A stretch of 64,000 nt of DNA, from NCBI RefSeq assembly GCF_018613415.1, contig NZ_JAGGQG010000002.1, forward strand, positions 895,438-959,437. Direction: 5' to 3'. The notes below the pieces were generated by a model. That model was not told where the DNA came from. It did no database searches and saw only the letters and a program-made list of their open reading frames with translations. This stretch comes from Bacillus sp. ISL-18. GTDB lineage: Bacteria; Bacillota; Bacilli; Bacillales; Cytobacillaceae. Below are positions 17,024 through 24,718 of this stretch, one piece after another (the first letter of the stretch is position 1; each line of letters starts with the position of its first letter). A program made the position numbers and the translations under genes.

Positions 17024-17086
17024 AAAGAGCCAAAATACGCAAGTATTGTCTAAAAACTTGCATATTTTTAGGCTCTTTATTTTTAT
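17024..17086 (+). terminator. Long hairpin terminator after the polyferredoxin gene
   Basis: Outer arms AAAGAGCC/GGCTCTTT and inner arms AAAATACGCAAGT/ACTTGCATATTTTT, followed by a U-rich run. Confidence 0.85.
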
Positions 17087-17250
17087 AGCTTATTGTGGGT
17101 AGCTGCCCATTAGTATAAGTGAAATCCTTCACGTCTTTTTTCCTTGTTATTTTTATTGATAGAATATTATTGATATTGGAAACAGCACCCATACTTTAAG
17201 CACTCATTATTAGATGTTACTTTATATTTTATAACTAGGCTCCTTGTTCA

Positions 17251-17302
17251 TTACTTAGCTGAAAGTTCACTTTCTATAACCCACTTATGATTTTTTACGG
17301 GA
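17251..17302 (-). pseudogene. Fragment of a second ydhK (DUF1541) gene
   Basis: On the minus strand 17 codons read PVKNHKWVIESELSAK and a stop, nearly identical to the C-terminus of the lipoprotein at 11349 (NHKWVTESELSAK). Nothing upstream in that frame is related, so only the very end of a former second copy, in opposite orientation, remains. Confidence 0.75.
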
Positions 17303-17362
17303 TAGATGGACAAATTGTGAAGGCGGAGATAAAAAGAAAAAATTTTTAAGAATGCCTATTTA

Positions 17363-17384
17363 CATAGGGTAGGGGGGTATGGTA
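17363..17384 (+). promoter_or_regulatory. Predicted CsoR operator before csoR
   Basis: A G-tract pseudo-palindrome, TAGGGTAGGGGGGTATGG, lies about 26 bp upstream of csoR. CsoR operators are GC tracts of this kind bracketed by TA-rich arms (ATACC...GGTAT). Autorepression relieved by Cu(I) is the expected behaviour. Confidence 0.6.
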
Positions 17385-17409
17385 AGTTTAAATTAAAGGA
17401 GGGAGGGTA

Positions 17410-17763
17410 ATGAATAATTACGATCCTAATAACCTGAATCAAATTAATGAGCACGGTGTTTCCTGTGATTCCATAACATCAGAGAGAAAAAGTCATCATT
17501 CAGATAAAACGAAACAAAATCTTGTATCAAGATTAAATCGTATCGAAGGACAGATTCGGGGTATTAAAGGTCTAATCGAAAAAGATACTTATTGTGATGA
17601 TGTCATTACGCAACTTGCAGCAACTCAAGCAGCATTAAATAGTGTTGCGAAAGTTCTTTTGGAAGGCCATATGAAAAGTTGTGTGGTGGAGAGAATTCAA
17701 GAGGGCGACTTTGAGGTTGTAGATGAATTGTTAACGACCATTCAAAGACTTATAAAAAAATAA
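17410..17763 (+). CDS. csoR: Copper-sensing transcriptional repressor CsoR
   Basis: 117-residue DUF156 protein. The Cu(I) ligands are present: Cys62 in KDTYCDDV, and His87 and Cys91 in EGHMKSC. The DNA-binding helix region carries SRLNRIEGQIRGIKG. It has an N-terminal extension of about 30 residues, Asn/His-rich with one Cys, longer than in short CsoR proteins. In the apo form it represses copper-efflux genes and leaves DNA on binding Cu(I). GGAGGGAGGG lies just before the ATG, and copZ follows after 25 bp, giving a csoR-copZ-copA order. Predicted operators stand before csoR and copA. Confidence 0.93.
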   Translation: MNNYDPNNLNQINEHGVSCDSITSERKSHHSDKTKQNLVSRLNRIEGQIRGIKGLIEKDTYCDDVITQLAATQAALNSVAKVLLEGHMKSCVVERIQEGDFEVVDELLTTIQRLIKK

Positions 17764-17788
17764 TGGAGATAAGAGAGGGAGTATTAAA

Positions 17789-17995
17789 ATGGAAAAAGTA
17801 ACGTTAAATGTTCAAGGAATGTCTTGTGGTCATTGTGTAAAAGCGGTAGAGGGAAGTGTTGGTGCTCTAAAGGGGATCAGTTCCGTTAAAGTTGATTTAA
17901 AAGATGCTAAAGTGGATGTTGAGTTTAATAATCAAGAGGTTTCACTTGATCAAATTAAAGAAACAATTGAAGATCAAGGCTATGATGTGAAATAA
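17789..17995 (+). CDS. copZ: Copper chaperone CopZ
   Basis: 68-residue heavy-metal-associated (HMA) domain with the Cu(I) site GMSCGHC (Cys13, Cys16) and the usual beta-alpha-beta-beta-alpha-beta length. It carries Cu(I) in the cytoplasm and hands it to the N-terminal domains of CopA, and can deliver it to CsoR. It follows csoR in the same direction, and a hairpin at 18003-18035 separates it from copA, which also has its own CsoR site, so copA can be expressed both by read-through and independently. Confidence 0.95.
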   Translation: MEKVTLNVQGMSCGHCVKAVEGSVGALKGISSVKVDLKDAKVDVEFNNQEVSLDQIKETIEDQGYDVK

Positions 17996-18002
17996 AGTGA
18001 TT

Positions 18003-18037
18003 GAAAAGACGTGCTAGTGATAGCACGTTCTTTTCGA
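18003..18037 (+). terminator. Hairpin between copZ and copA
   Basis: GAAAAGACGTGCTA, loop GTGA, TAGCACGTTCTTTTC: a strong stem with a weak U-run, likely a partial terminator. Confidence 0.65.
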
Positions 18038-18045
18038 AGAAAAAT

Positions 18046-18062
18046 ATACCTATATGGGGTAT
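18046..18062 (+). promoter_or_regulatory. Predicted CsoR operator before copA
   Basis: ATACCTATATGGGGTAT is a near-palindrome (ATACC...GGTAT) only 17 bp before the copA start and overlapping its presumed promoter and leader. Confidence 0.6.
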
Positions 18063-18079
18063 AAGGAGTTGACTTTAAA

Positions 18080-20494
18080 ATGAGTCAAAAGGTGAAAGAA
18101 ACAAATTTACAAATATCAGGTATGACCTGTGCCGCATGTGCGGTGAGAATCGAAAAAGGTCTTAAAAGATTAGAAGGCGTGGAAGAAGCAAATGTAAATC
18201 TTGCTTTAGAGCGTTCCAATGTGAAATATAATCCTGACAAGATAAATATTGAAGACATTGAAAAAAAAATTAAAGATCTTGGTTATGATGTTGTTAATGA
18301 AAAAACGGAGTTTGACATAACTGGTATGACTTGTGCAGCATGTGCTACACGGATAGAAAAGGGTTTAACCAAATTAAATGGTGTCTTAAAAGCAAATGTC
18401 AATTTGGCACTCGAAAAAGCGACTGTAGAGTACAACAGTGCGGTCCTAAACCAAAGTGAAATTATTAAAAAGGTAGAAACCCTTGGGTATGGCGCTCAAA
18501 TAAAGGAAGATGCAAAAGAAACTAGTGATCATCGACAAAAGGAAATTGAAAGACAAACAAGGAAGTTTATCTTTTCTGCCATCCTTTCCTTCCCACTTTT
18601 ATGGGCAATGGTGGGTCACTTTTCATTCACTTCGTTTATTTGGGTTCCAAAAATGTTTATGAATCCATGGGTCCAATTAGCTTTAGCTACCCCAGTACAA
18701 TTTTTTATTGGTAAACAATTTTATGTTGGAGCTTATAAAGCATTAAAAAATAAAAGCGCCAATATGGATGTTCTAGTGGCTTTAGGTACTTCGGCAGCTT
18801 ATTTTTATAGTTTATATTTATCATTGATGTCGATCGGAGGTATGAACCATTCCGTAGACCTTTATTATGAGACTAGTTCGATTCTTATTACGCTGATTAT
18901 TCTTGGAAAGCTTTTTGAAGCAAGAGCTAAAGGAAGATCATCAGAAGCGATTAAAAAACTGATGGGCCTACAGGCAAAGACAGCCATTGTTGAGAGAGAG
19001 GGAGTAGAACAAGAAATCCCCATTGAAGAAGTAATCGCTGGTGACATTGTTCGTATTAAACCCGGTGATAAAATACCGGTAGACGGCAAAGTTTTGGAAG
19101 GTCATTCTGCGATTGATGAATCAATGCTTACAGGAGAGAGTGTTCCGGTTGATAAGACCATTGGTGACGAGGTAATCGGAGCTACAATCAACAAAAATGG
19201 ATTTTTATTAATTGAGGCAACAAAAGTTGGCAGAGATACGGCTTTAGCCCAGATTATAAAAGTAGTAGAGGAAGCGCAGGGCTCCAAGGCACCAATCCAA
19301 CGTCTTGCTGATAAGATTTCTGGTGTGTTTGTTCCTATTGTGGTTGCACTAGCAATATTAGCTTTTATCGTTTGGTATGTATGGGTGGCTCCTGGCGATT
19401 TTGCAGAAGCACTAGAAAAATTGATTGCCGTTTTAGTTATCGCTTGTCCTTGTGCATTGGGTTTAGCAACGCCAACATCCATAATGGCCGGTTCTGGTCG
19501 TGCAGCGGAATCTGGCATTCTGTTTAAGGGGGGGGAGCATTTGGAAATGACCCATAAAATTTCTACTGTTGTATTAGATAAAACGGGTACTGTTACAAAC
19601 GGAACACCTGTTTTAACAGATGTAATAACCGTCCAAACTCTCAAAGAAGATGAATTCCTCTCATTAGTCGGTTCTGCCGAAAAACAATCGGAACATCCAT
19701 TAGCACAAGCCATAGTTCAAGGAATCAAGGAAAAAGAGATTCCTTTGAAGGATGTAACGGAGTTCGAAGCAATCCCTGGATTTGGTATTAAGGCAACTGT
19801 CGATGGCAAAGAACTATTAGTTGGTACGAGGAAATTAATGAGTAAATACAATGTAACTGCAGAAGAGGCTTATGGTCAAATGGACGAGTTAGAAAAGGTT
19901 GGTAAAACAGCCATGCTGGTTGCAATTAATAATCAATATGCTGGTATGGTTGCCGTAGCGGATACCATTAAAGAAACGTCCAAATCAGCGATAAGCCGCC
20001 TTAAAAACGTGGGAATCGAAGTAATCATGATTACGGGGGATAATAAGCAGACTGCACGAGCTATAGCTGCACAAGTTGGTATTGATCATGTTATTGCTGA
20101 AGTTCTTCCTGAAGGAAAAGCCAATGAAATAAAGAATTTGCAGGCGGCAGGGAAGAAGGTTGCAATGGTTGGTGATGGAATCAACGATGCGCCCGCCCTT
20201 GCGATTGCCGATATCGGAATGGCTATTGGAACTGGTACTGATGTTGCAATGGAAGCGGCTGATATTACCCTTATCCGCGGGGATTTAAATAGTATTGCCG
20301 ATGCCATCTTCATGAGTAAGAAAACGATTCGTAATATAAAGCAGAATTTATTCTGGGCTCTTGCCTATAATACGCTTGGTATTCCTGTCGCTGCTATCGG
20401 ATTACTTGCACCATGGCTTGCAGGTGCAGCCATGGCGTTCAGCTCAGTATCGGTGGTTCTCAATGCGTTACGTTTACAAAAAGTAAAATTGTAA
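18080..20494 (+). CDS. copA: Cu(I)-exporting P1B-type ATPase CopA
   Basis: 804 residues. Two N-terminal HMA domains carry GMTCAAC (Cys17/Cys20, and a second about residue 85). Eight membrane helices include the transport motif Cys456-Pro457-Cys458 in IACPCALG. The actuator has TGES, the phosphorylated Asp is Asp500 in DKTGT, the nucleotide domain has SEHP (about 538-540) and the hinge GDGINDAP. This full set is diagnostic of Cu(I) export across the cytoplasmic membrane with CopZ as donor. The ATG follows AAGGAG at 9 nt. Predicted CsoR control through the site at 18046. Confidence 0.96.
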   Translation: MSQKVKETNLQISGMTCAACAVRIEKGLKRLEGVEEANVNLALERSNVKYNPDKINIEDIEKKIKDLGYDVVNEKTEFDITGMTCAACATRIEKGLTKLNGVLKANVNLALEKATVEYNSAVLNQSEIIKKVETLGYGAQIKEDAKETSDHRQKEIERQTRKFIFSAILSFPLLWAMVGHFSFTSFIWVPKMFMNPWVQLALATPVQFFIGKQFYVGAYKALKNKSANMDVLVALGTSAAYFYSLYLSLMSIGGMNHSVDLYYETSSILITLIILGKLFEARAKGRSSEAIKKLMGLQAKTAIVEREGVEQEIPIEEVIAGDIVRIKPGDKIPVDGKVLEGHSAIDESMLTGESVPVDKTIGDEVIGATINKNGFLLIEATKVGRDTALAQIIKVVEEAQGSKAPIQRLADKISGVFVPIVVALAILAFIVWYVWVAPGDFAEALEKLIAVLVIACPCALGLATPTSIMAGSGRAAESGILFKGGEHLEMTHKISTVVLDKTGTVTNGTPVLTDVITVQTLKEDEFLSLVGSAEKQSEHPLAQAIVQGIKEKEIPLKDVTEFEAIPGFGIKATVDGKELLVGTRKLMSKYNVTAEEAYGQMDELEKVGKTAMLVAINNQYAGMVAVADTIKETSKSAISRLKNVGIEVIMITGDNKQTARAIAAQVGIDHVIAEVLPEGKANEIKNLQAAGKKVAMVGDGINDAPALAIADIGMAIGTGTDVAMEAADITLIRGDLNSIADAIFMSKKTIRNIKQNLFWALAYNTLGIPVAAIGLLAPWLAGAAMAFSSVSVVLNALRLQKVKL

Positions 20495-20496
20495 AG

Positions 20497-20556
20497 ATGA
20501 GCTGTAGGAGATTATGATCTTTAGAAAAAATCATCCCTCCTACAGTTCATTTTCTA
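20497..20556 (+). terminator. Terminator after copA
   Basis: ATGAGCTGTAGGAG pairs with CTCCTACAGTTCAT around a 26-nt loop, followed by TTTT. Confidence 0.8.
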
Positions 20557-20644
20557 CTGTATTTTGAACATCGTTTTTAAAGATTCTGGCTAATTATTTT
20601 GGTATCCTTTAGTGCGTTAATACTTTATTATCAAATTATAGGCG

Positions 20645-20738
20645 GATATTAACAAAAATTTGAGGATATTAACAAAATTCAATTTGATATTAACAAAATC
20701 TCATAAGATATTAACAAATTTCAGGATATATTAACAAA
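20645..20738 (+). repeat. Five helically phased GATATTAACAAA repeats
   Basis: GATATTAACAAA begins at 20645, 20665, 20686 and 20707, and a variant GATATATTAACAAA at 20725. Spacings of 20, 21, 21 and 18 bp put all copies on one face of the helix. The array is AT-rich and lies between the copA terminator and a bidirectional terminator, so it belongs to no obvious promoter. It could be a protein-binding array or a decaying intergenic repeat. Confidence 0.8.
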
Positions 20739-20779
20739 TCCCCCAACTAGTCCATCTCAAATAGAAAGTACTTAAATCT

Positions 20780-20816
20780 AAAAAGCCGTAATCCCATGGG
20801 ATTACGGCTTTTTGTC
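20780..20816 (+). terminator. Strong bidirectional terminator
   Basis: AAAAAGCCGTAATCCC, loop ATGG-type, GATTACGGCTTTTT: a near-perfect 14-bp stem with U-runs on both strands. It insulates the downstream promoter. Confidence 0.9.
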
Positions 20817-20847
20817 TTTTTCGACATTTTACACATTTTCTTCAAAG

Positions 20848-20871
20848 TTTCTGCTAAGTTTCTGCATACTT
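20848..20871 (+). promoter_or_regulatory. Shared promoter motif TTTCTGCANACTT, site 4, with tandem repeats
   Basis: Here the motif is seen as 11-bp direct repeats: TTTTCTTCAAA, GTTTCTGCTAA, GTTTCTGCATA, then CTTTTTTC, starting at about 20836. Eleven-bp direct repeats are typical of OmpR-family response-regulator sites. TATATTAAG follows 7 bp later as a possible -10 box. Confidence 0.55.
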
Positions 20872-20915
20872 TTTTCTTATATTAAGAGTATCAGATAAAT
20901 AAAGGAGAGTTAATC

Positions 20916-21413
20916 ATGAACATGACGCATTACATGGGGTTACTCGCAGACAATCAGCCTTGGAATTTATTAATTTTTATGGCAGTTCCGGTTATTTGTG
21001 CTGAAATATTGGCGATTACAGAAATTGCTATCTTATTCACAAGAAAATTAGATGGTGCCTTGAGAAAACTAAATAAATTTACCGGTATTTTTGCAGGAGT
21101 TTATTTTACTGGTATATTTATTTACTTAATGAAGACAGCCTACATCCCTCTTACTGTTAACGGAGACTGGAAAGGCTGGATTGATGTAGTAGCTGTTACT
21201 TTCTATCTGCTTGGTATTATCCCATTCCTCGGTATGGCACTGCTTGATCTAGGTCTTATCTATAGAAATAAAACAGAAGAAGAGAGACTTAAAATTCATG
21301 CAATCTTTGTTAGTATTTTCTTGGTCGTAGCCCATATTGCCATGATTTTCGGAATGATTGATCCTGCTTTAGGATCCAGTTCAGCTGGTGGACATGATAT
21401 GATGAATATGTAA
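20916..21413 (+). CDS. Four-helix membrane protein with His/Met tail (DUF6803-like)
   Basis: 165 residues, four membrane helices. Conserved-looking features are NMTHYMGLLADNQPWNLLIFMA at the N-terminus (given here only as NMTHYM plus NQPWNL), Glu in AEILAITEIAIL within helix 1, and a C-terminal SAGGHDMMNM tail that suggests metal binding. I believe it belongs to the DUF6803 family, of unknown function, but could not check. The gene has its own promoter with the shared motif and is followed by a hairpin, so it is a single-gene member of the copper island. A role in copper or heme-protein assembly is only a guess from position. Confidence 0.75.
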   Translation: MNMTHYMGLLADNQPWNLLIFMAVPVICAEILAITEIAILFTRKLDGALRKLNKFTGIFAGVYFTGIFIYLMKTAYIPLTVNGDWKGWIDVVAVTFYLLGIIPFLGMALLDLGLIYRNKTEEERLKIHAIFVSIFLVVAHIAMIFGMIDPALGSSSAGGHDMMNM

Positions 21414-21531
21414 GATTTATAGGAGGCTATTTAGTAGCCCACTTGTAGTATTTTAAGATGAATCATTCAGTGCAGTTTAGTAGTAAAGAAGGGCGAAAAT
21501 CCTTAAAGGTAGATATAAAAAAGGATAAAGG

Positions 21532-21562
21532 CTGTGTCTCTATTTAGAGATGCAGTTTTTAT
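21532..21562 (+). terminator. Terminator after the four-helix protein gene
   Basis: CTGTGTCTCT, loop ATTT, AGAGATGCAG (with G-U pairs), then TTTTTATTTT. Confidence 0.75.
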
Positions 21563-21571
21563 TTTCCTAAG

Positions 21572-21617
21572 ATACAAATTATAATTGTGTTATAAACCAC
21601 ACAATCATATAATTGTA
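21572..21617 (+). promoter_or_regulatory. Two CAYACAA-N-TTGT elements in the MocR gene promoter
   Basis: ATACAA-N7-TTGTGT at 21572 and CACACAA-N8-TTGTAC at 21598. The same element recurs at 23034-23103, 27001 and 28482, each before a gene of this cluster. Probable binding sites of the MocR regulator encoded at 21636, including autoregulation. Confidence 0.5.
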
Positions 21618-21635
21618 CGAGAAAGGATGAGTATC

Positions 21636-23024
21636 ATGCCGATTAATTCTTTTGAAAACTATCCGATGAGCTGGAAGCCATCCATTGATAGAACCAAAAA
21701 GCCAATTTATAAAATACTCGCAGAACAATTAAAAGAGGACATATTAAACGGGGTTTTAATACCGGGGACAAAACTGCCCCCACAGCGAGAATTGGCCGAT
21801 TATTTAGATTTAAATTTGAGTACCATTTCAAAAGCTTTTAAAGTCTGTGAGTTAAAGGGTTTGTTAAGTTCATCAGTTGGAAGTGGCACCTTTGTATCAT
21901 ATGATGCGTTATCGAATGCGTATTTACTTGAAGAAACAAAGCCAAAGCATTTAATAGAGATGGGAGCAACACTACCAGATAATGCTTCTTACGAACCACT
22001 CTTGAACCAACTGAAAGGTATGCTGCAAGAGCCAAATTATGAAAAATGGTTTGGTTATGGTCGAGCAGGCGAAAGTCTTTGGCAAAAGGATGCCGCTATA
22101 AAGCTTATCCGAAAAGGCGGGTTTGAAACAACAGTCGATCACATTTTATTTGCAAATGGGGGTCAAAATGCGATTGCTGCCACACTGGCAAGTCTTTGTC
22201 ACCCTGGAGATTGCATTGGTGCTGATCCTCATACTTACGCGGGCTTAAAAACTGTTGCAGCGATGCTTAGTTTGAAAATAGTGCCGATAAAATCAGAGAA
22301 CAATGAAATGAGTCCGGATGCCTTTGAATATGCGTGTAAAAATGAGAATATTAGAGGGATATACTTAATACCAGATTATCATAATCCGACAACTCGCTGT
22401 ATGTCAGTAGAGAATAGAAAAGCCATTGCAACCATTGCCAAAAAGTATAATAAGTTCATTATTGAAGACGCGACATATCATCTCCACAAAGAAAAAACAA
22501 TTCCAGCCATTGCATCATTTGCACCAGAACAGGTCATCCATATTGCAAGTTTATCTAAATCAATAGCACCGGGGTTAAGACTAGCCTATGTGGCGGTGCC
22601 GAACCAGTATAAGCAGTTAATTTCAAAGGCACTTTATAATTTGAATATCTCAGTTTCCCCTCTATTAGCAGAACTGGCTGCACGTACGATTGTATCGAAT
22701 CAGTTTGAAGTCTTAATTGAGGAGCATCGGAAACAAACCATTCGTATAAACCAAGTCGTAAATCGATATTTGGCAGACTATGCGTGTTTAGGTGCTGAAA
22801 CAGGCATATTTCGATGGTTGCAATTACCAGGTAGAATTACAGGTGCTGAATTTGAAACGTTAGCCGCACAGCAGGGGGTACAAGTGTATGCTGCTGAACG
22901 GTTTGTAGTTGGAAATAGTAGTCCAGAGCGGGCTGTAAGGATTGCTGTCTGTGCACCAGAAATGCTTGAAGAGCTTGAGCAAGGATTGCTGATCCTTAAA
23001 CGTTTATTAAATAATCTCACCTAA
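21636..23024 (+). CDS. MocR/PdxR-type regulator (GntR HTH fused to aminotransferase domain)
   Basis: 462 residues. The N-terminal winged helix-turn-helix (about 20-85: PIYKILAEQLKEDILNG, PPQRELADYL, STISKAFK) is of the GntR type. The rest is a fold-type I aminotransferase domain with a PLP-binding Lys308 in SLSKSIAPGLRL. Such proteins sense PLP or an amino compound and control adjacent genes. Start at 21636 is supported by GAAAGG 9 nt upstream; upstream ATG codons fit the site less well. It heads a cluster of PLP enzymes, a permease, RidA and an amine oxidase, so it most likely regulates them through the repeated CAYACAA elements. Confidence 0.92.
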   Translation: MPINSFENYPMSWKPSIDRTKKPIYKILAEQLKEDILNGVLIPGTKLPPQRELADYLDLNLSTISKAFKVCELKGLLSSSVGSGTFVSYDALSNAYLLEETKPKHLIEMGATLPDNASYEPLLNQLKGMLQEPNYEKWFGYGRAGESLWQKDAAIKLIRKGGFETTVDHILFANGGQNAIAATLASLCHPGDCIGADPHTYAGLKTVAAMLSLKIVPIKSENNEMSPDAFEYACKNENIRGIYLIPDYHNPTTRCMSVENRKAIATIAKKYNKFIIEDATYHLHKEKTIPAIASFAPEQVIHIASLSKSIAPGLRLAYVAVPNQYKQLISKALYNLNISVSPLLAELAARTIVSNQFEVLIEEHRKQTIRINQVVNRYLADYACLGAETGIFRWLQLPGRITGAEFETLAAQQGVQVYAAERFVVGNSSPERAVRIAVCAPEMLEELEQGLLILKRLLNNLT

Positions 23025-23032
23025 TAGTAGTC

Positions 23033-23110
23033 GCCATACAACACGATGATTGTTTGCCACACAAAATAATATTGTTCGCCATACAATCATTATGTTGTGT
23101 GGCTTTTTTG
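23033..23110 (+). promoter_or_regulatory. Three tandem CAYACAA elements, the last forming a terminator
   Basis: GCCATACAACACGATGATTG (23033), GCCACACAAAATAATATTG (23056) and GCCATACAATCATTATG (23078) repeat at 23 and 22 bp. The last copy pairs with TTGTGTGGC at 23095-23103 and is followed by six U residues, so it also ends the regulator gene. The array stands about 130 bp before the frameshifted PatB-like gene. Confidence 0.6.
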
Positions 23111-23239
23111 TGCCTGTTATGATGATTACAGATAGAGGAATCCCAATAAAACATATTTTTTCGAATATTCCAATAACTAGAAAGGAACATTTAACCGGTT
23201 AAGTAGACTTAACAAAAATTTAGAAGGCGTGATGAGCTT

Positions 23240-24480
23240 ATGTATAATTTTGACGAAATTATTGACAGAAGAAATACAAATGCAATGAGTACAGATGGTT
23301 TCCGTGGATATATTTTCGGTGACAACGATGGTTCGATGACGTTTCCTTACAAAGATGAGGAGTTTATCAGAATGTGGGTGGCAGATATGGATTTTGCAAC
23401 ACCAGAGGTAATCATCGATGGAATAAAAGAAAGATTAGATATAAAATATTTGGTTATACCCGAATACTCTCTGATTCTTATTATAAAGCTTTTGTAGATT
23501 GGTGTATTAGAAGATATGGATGGAGCTTTGAAAGAAAACACTTAGTAATGTCTAATGGAATTATACCTGCTTTATTTGAACTGGTTGAGTATGTCTGCAA
23601 GCCAGATGAAAAGGTGATTTTTTTAACTCCCTCATATGCCTATTTTAAATATGCAGCAGATTATAATCACCGTGAGGCTATATGCTCCGATTTAGTTAAT
23701 GATCAAGGTCGCTATCGTATTGACTTTGGGGATTTTGAACGAAAAGCAGCCGATGAAAAAACGACTCTCTTTATTTTATGTAATCCACATAATCCTACAG
23801 GGCGGGTTTGGACTGAAGAAGAGCTTAGAAGATTGGGCGATATATGTGTCAAAAACGATTTATGGGTTATTTCAGATGAGATTCATTGTGATCTTCTAAG
23901 GAGAGATAAAAAACACATTCCATTAGCAAAAGTATTTCCTGAGTATGAAAAATTGATCACCTGTATGGCTCCGAGTAAGACATTTAACACAGCGGGACTG
24001 ATGCTTTCGAATGTTATTATTCCAGATGAAAGATTAAGAGAAATCTGGCTTTCAAGACATTACAATTTTGATAATCCTTTAAGTGTTGCCGGTGCGCAAG
24101 CTGCTTATGAAAAGGGAGAACCTTGGTTAGAAGAACTTAGAATTTATCTGGATGATAATTTTACTTTTACTAAAAATTATCTATCAGAAAATTTACCAAA
24201 AGCAGTTTTTGAAATTTCGGAAGCAACGTACCTTGCATGGGTAAATGTAAGTGCTTACTTCGATAAGAATGAGAACCTTCCTATGTTTTTTGCCTATAAG
24301 GCTGGTGTTCTATTAGAAGGGGGGAATATGTTTGTACAGAATTCAGACTGCTACATTAGGTTAAATCTGGCCTGCCCGAAATCTGTATTGGCTGAAGGCC
24401 TGAAACGAATCTGTGATGCAATCAATGCCAAGAATGAAGAAATTCCAGAATCCGAAACGAATGTGAAAATGGAGGTTTGA
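23240..24480 (+). pseudogene. PatB/MalY-type C-S lyase, single-base frameshift
   Basis: The gene would encode about 413 residues of a PLP-dependent beta C-S lyase (cystathionine beta-lyase PatB/MalY class). Residues 1-67 read in one frame (WVADMDFATPEVI), then the frame breaks at about 23440/23441. Restoring one base (GAT-AT to GAT-CAT) gives RLDHKIFGYT and joins the remainder (CNPHNPTGRVW, SDEIHCDL, PLP lysine in APSKTFNTAG), which is open to the TGA at 24478. The rest is undamaged, so it is either a recent inactivation or a sequencing error. It is paralogous to the intact gene at 27197. Confidence 0.85.
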
Positions 24481-24718
24481 GAACTGTAACATGGTTGATC
24501 GGTCTTCCTCTATGGTGGTGAACAGCAGGTTTAGCGATTGGAAGGCTAGCGGGTTAGTAGGAGAACGAAAACGATTTTTAAGTGGTACCGTTTGATTTCG
24601 CTATTTGAAGAAAGAGATTATTAAATAACCGGGAAACGTCTTTATTATTACATTTAGGGTAAACACTACTGTTTTTATATATCTTTTCTGCGATCACCAC
24701 TATAGAGGGAGGAAAAAA

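Noticed and set aside
19102..19713. Long open frame opposite copA (203 codons, minus strand)
   Set aside because: It lies wholly inside copA, whose motifs are complete; no ribosome site and low-complexity Ser/Thr/Pro-rich product typical of a shadow frame.
23191..23202. Palindrome TTAACCGGTTAA upstream of the broken PatB gene
   Set aside because: Perfect 12-bp palindrome but single copy and without relation to the recurring CAYACAA sites; could be chance, so not listed as an operator.
24488..24560. Possible remnant of a transporter (WLIGLPLWW, then AGLAIGRLAG) between the broken PatB gene and the permease
   Set aside because: Too short and with an in-frame stop; the hydrophobic resemblance alone does not support a call.
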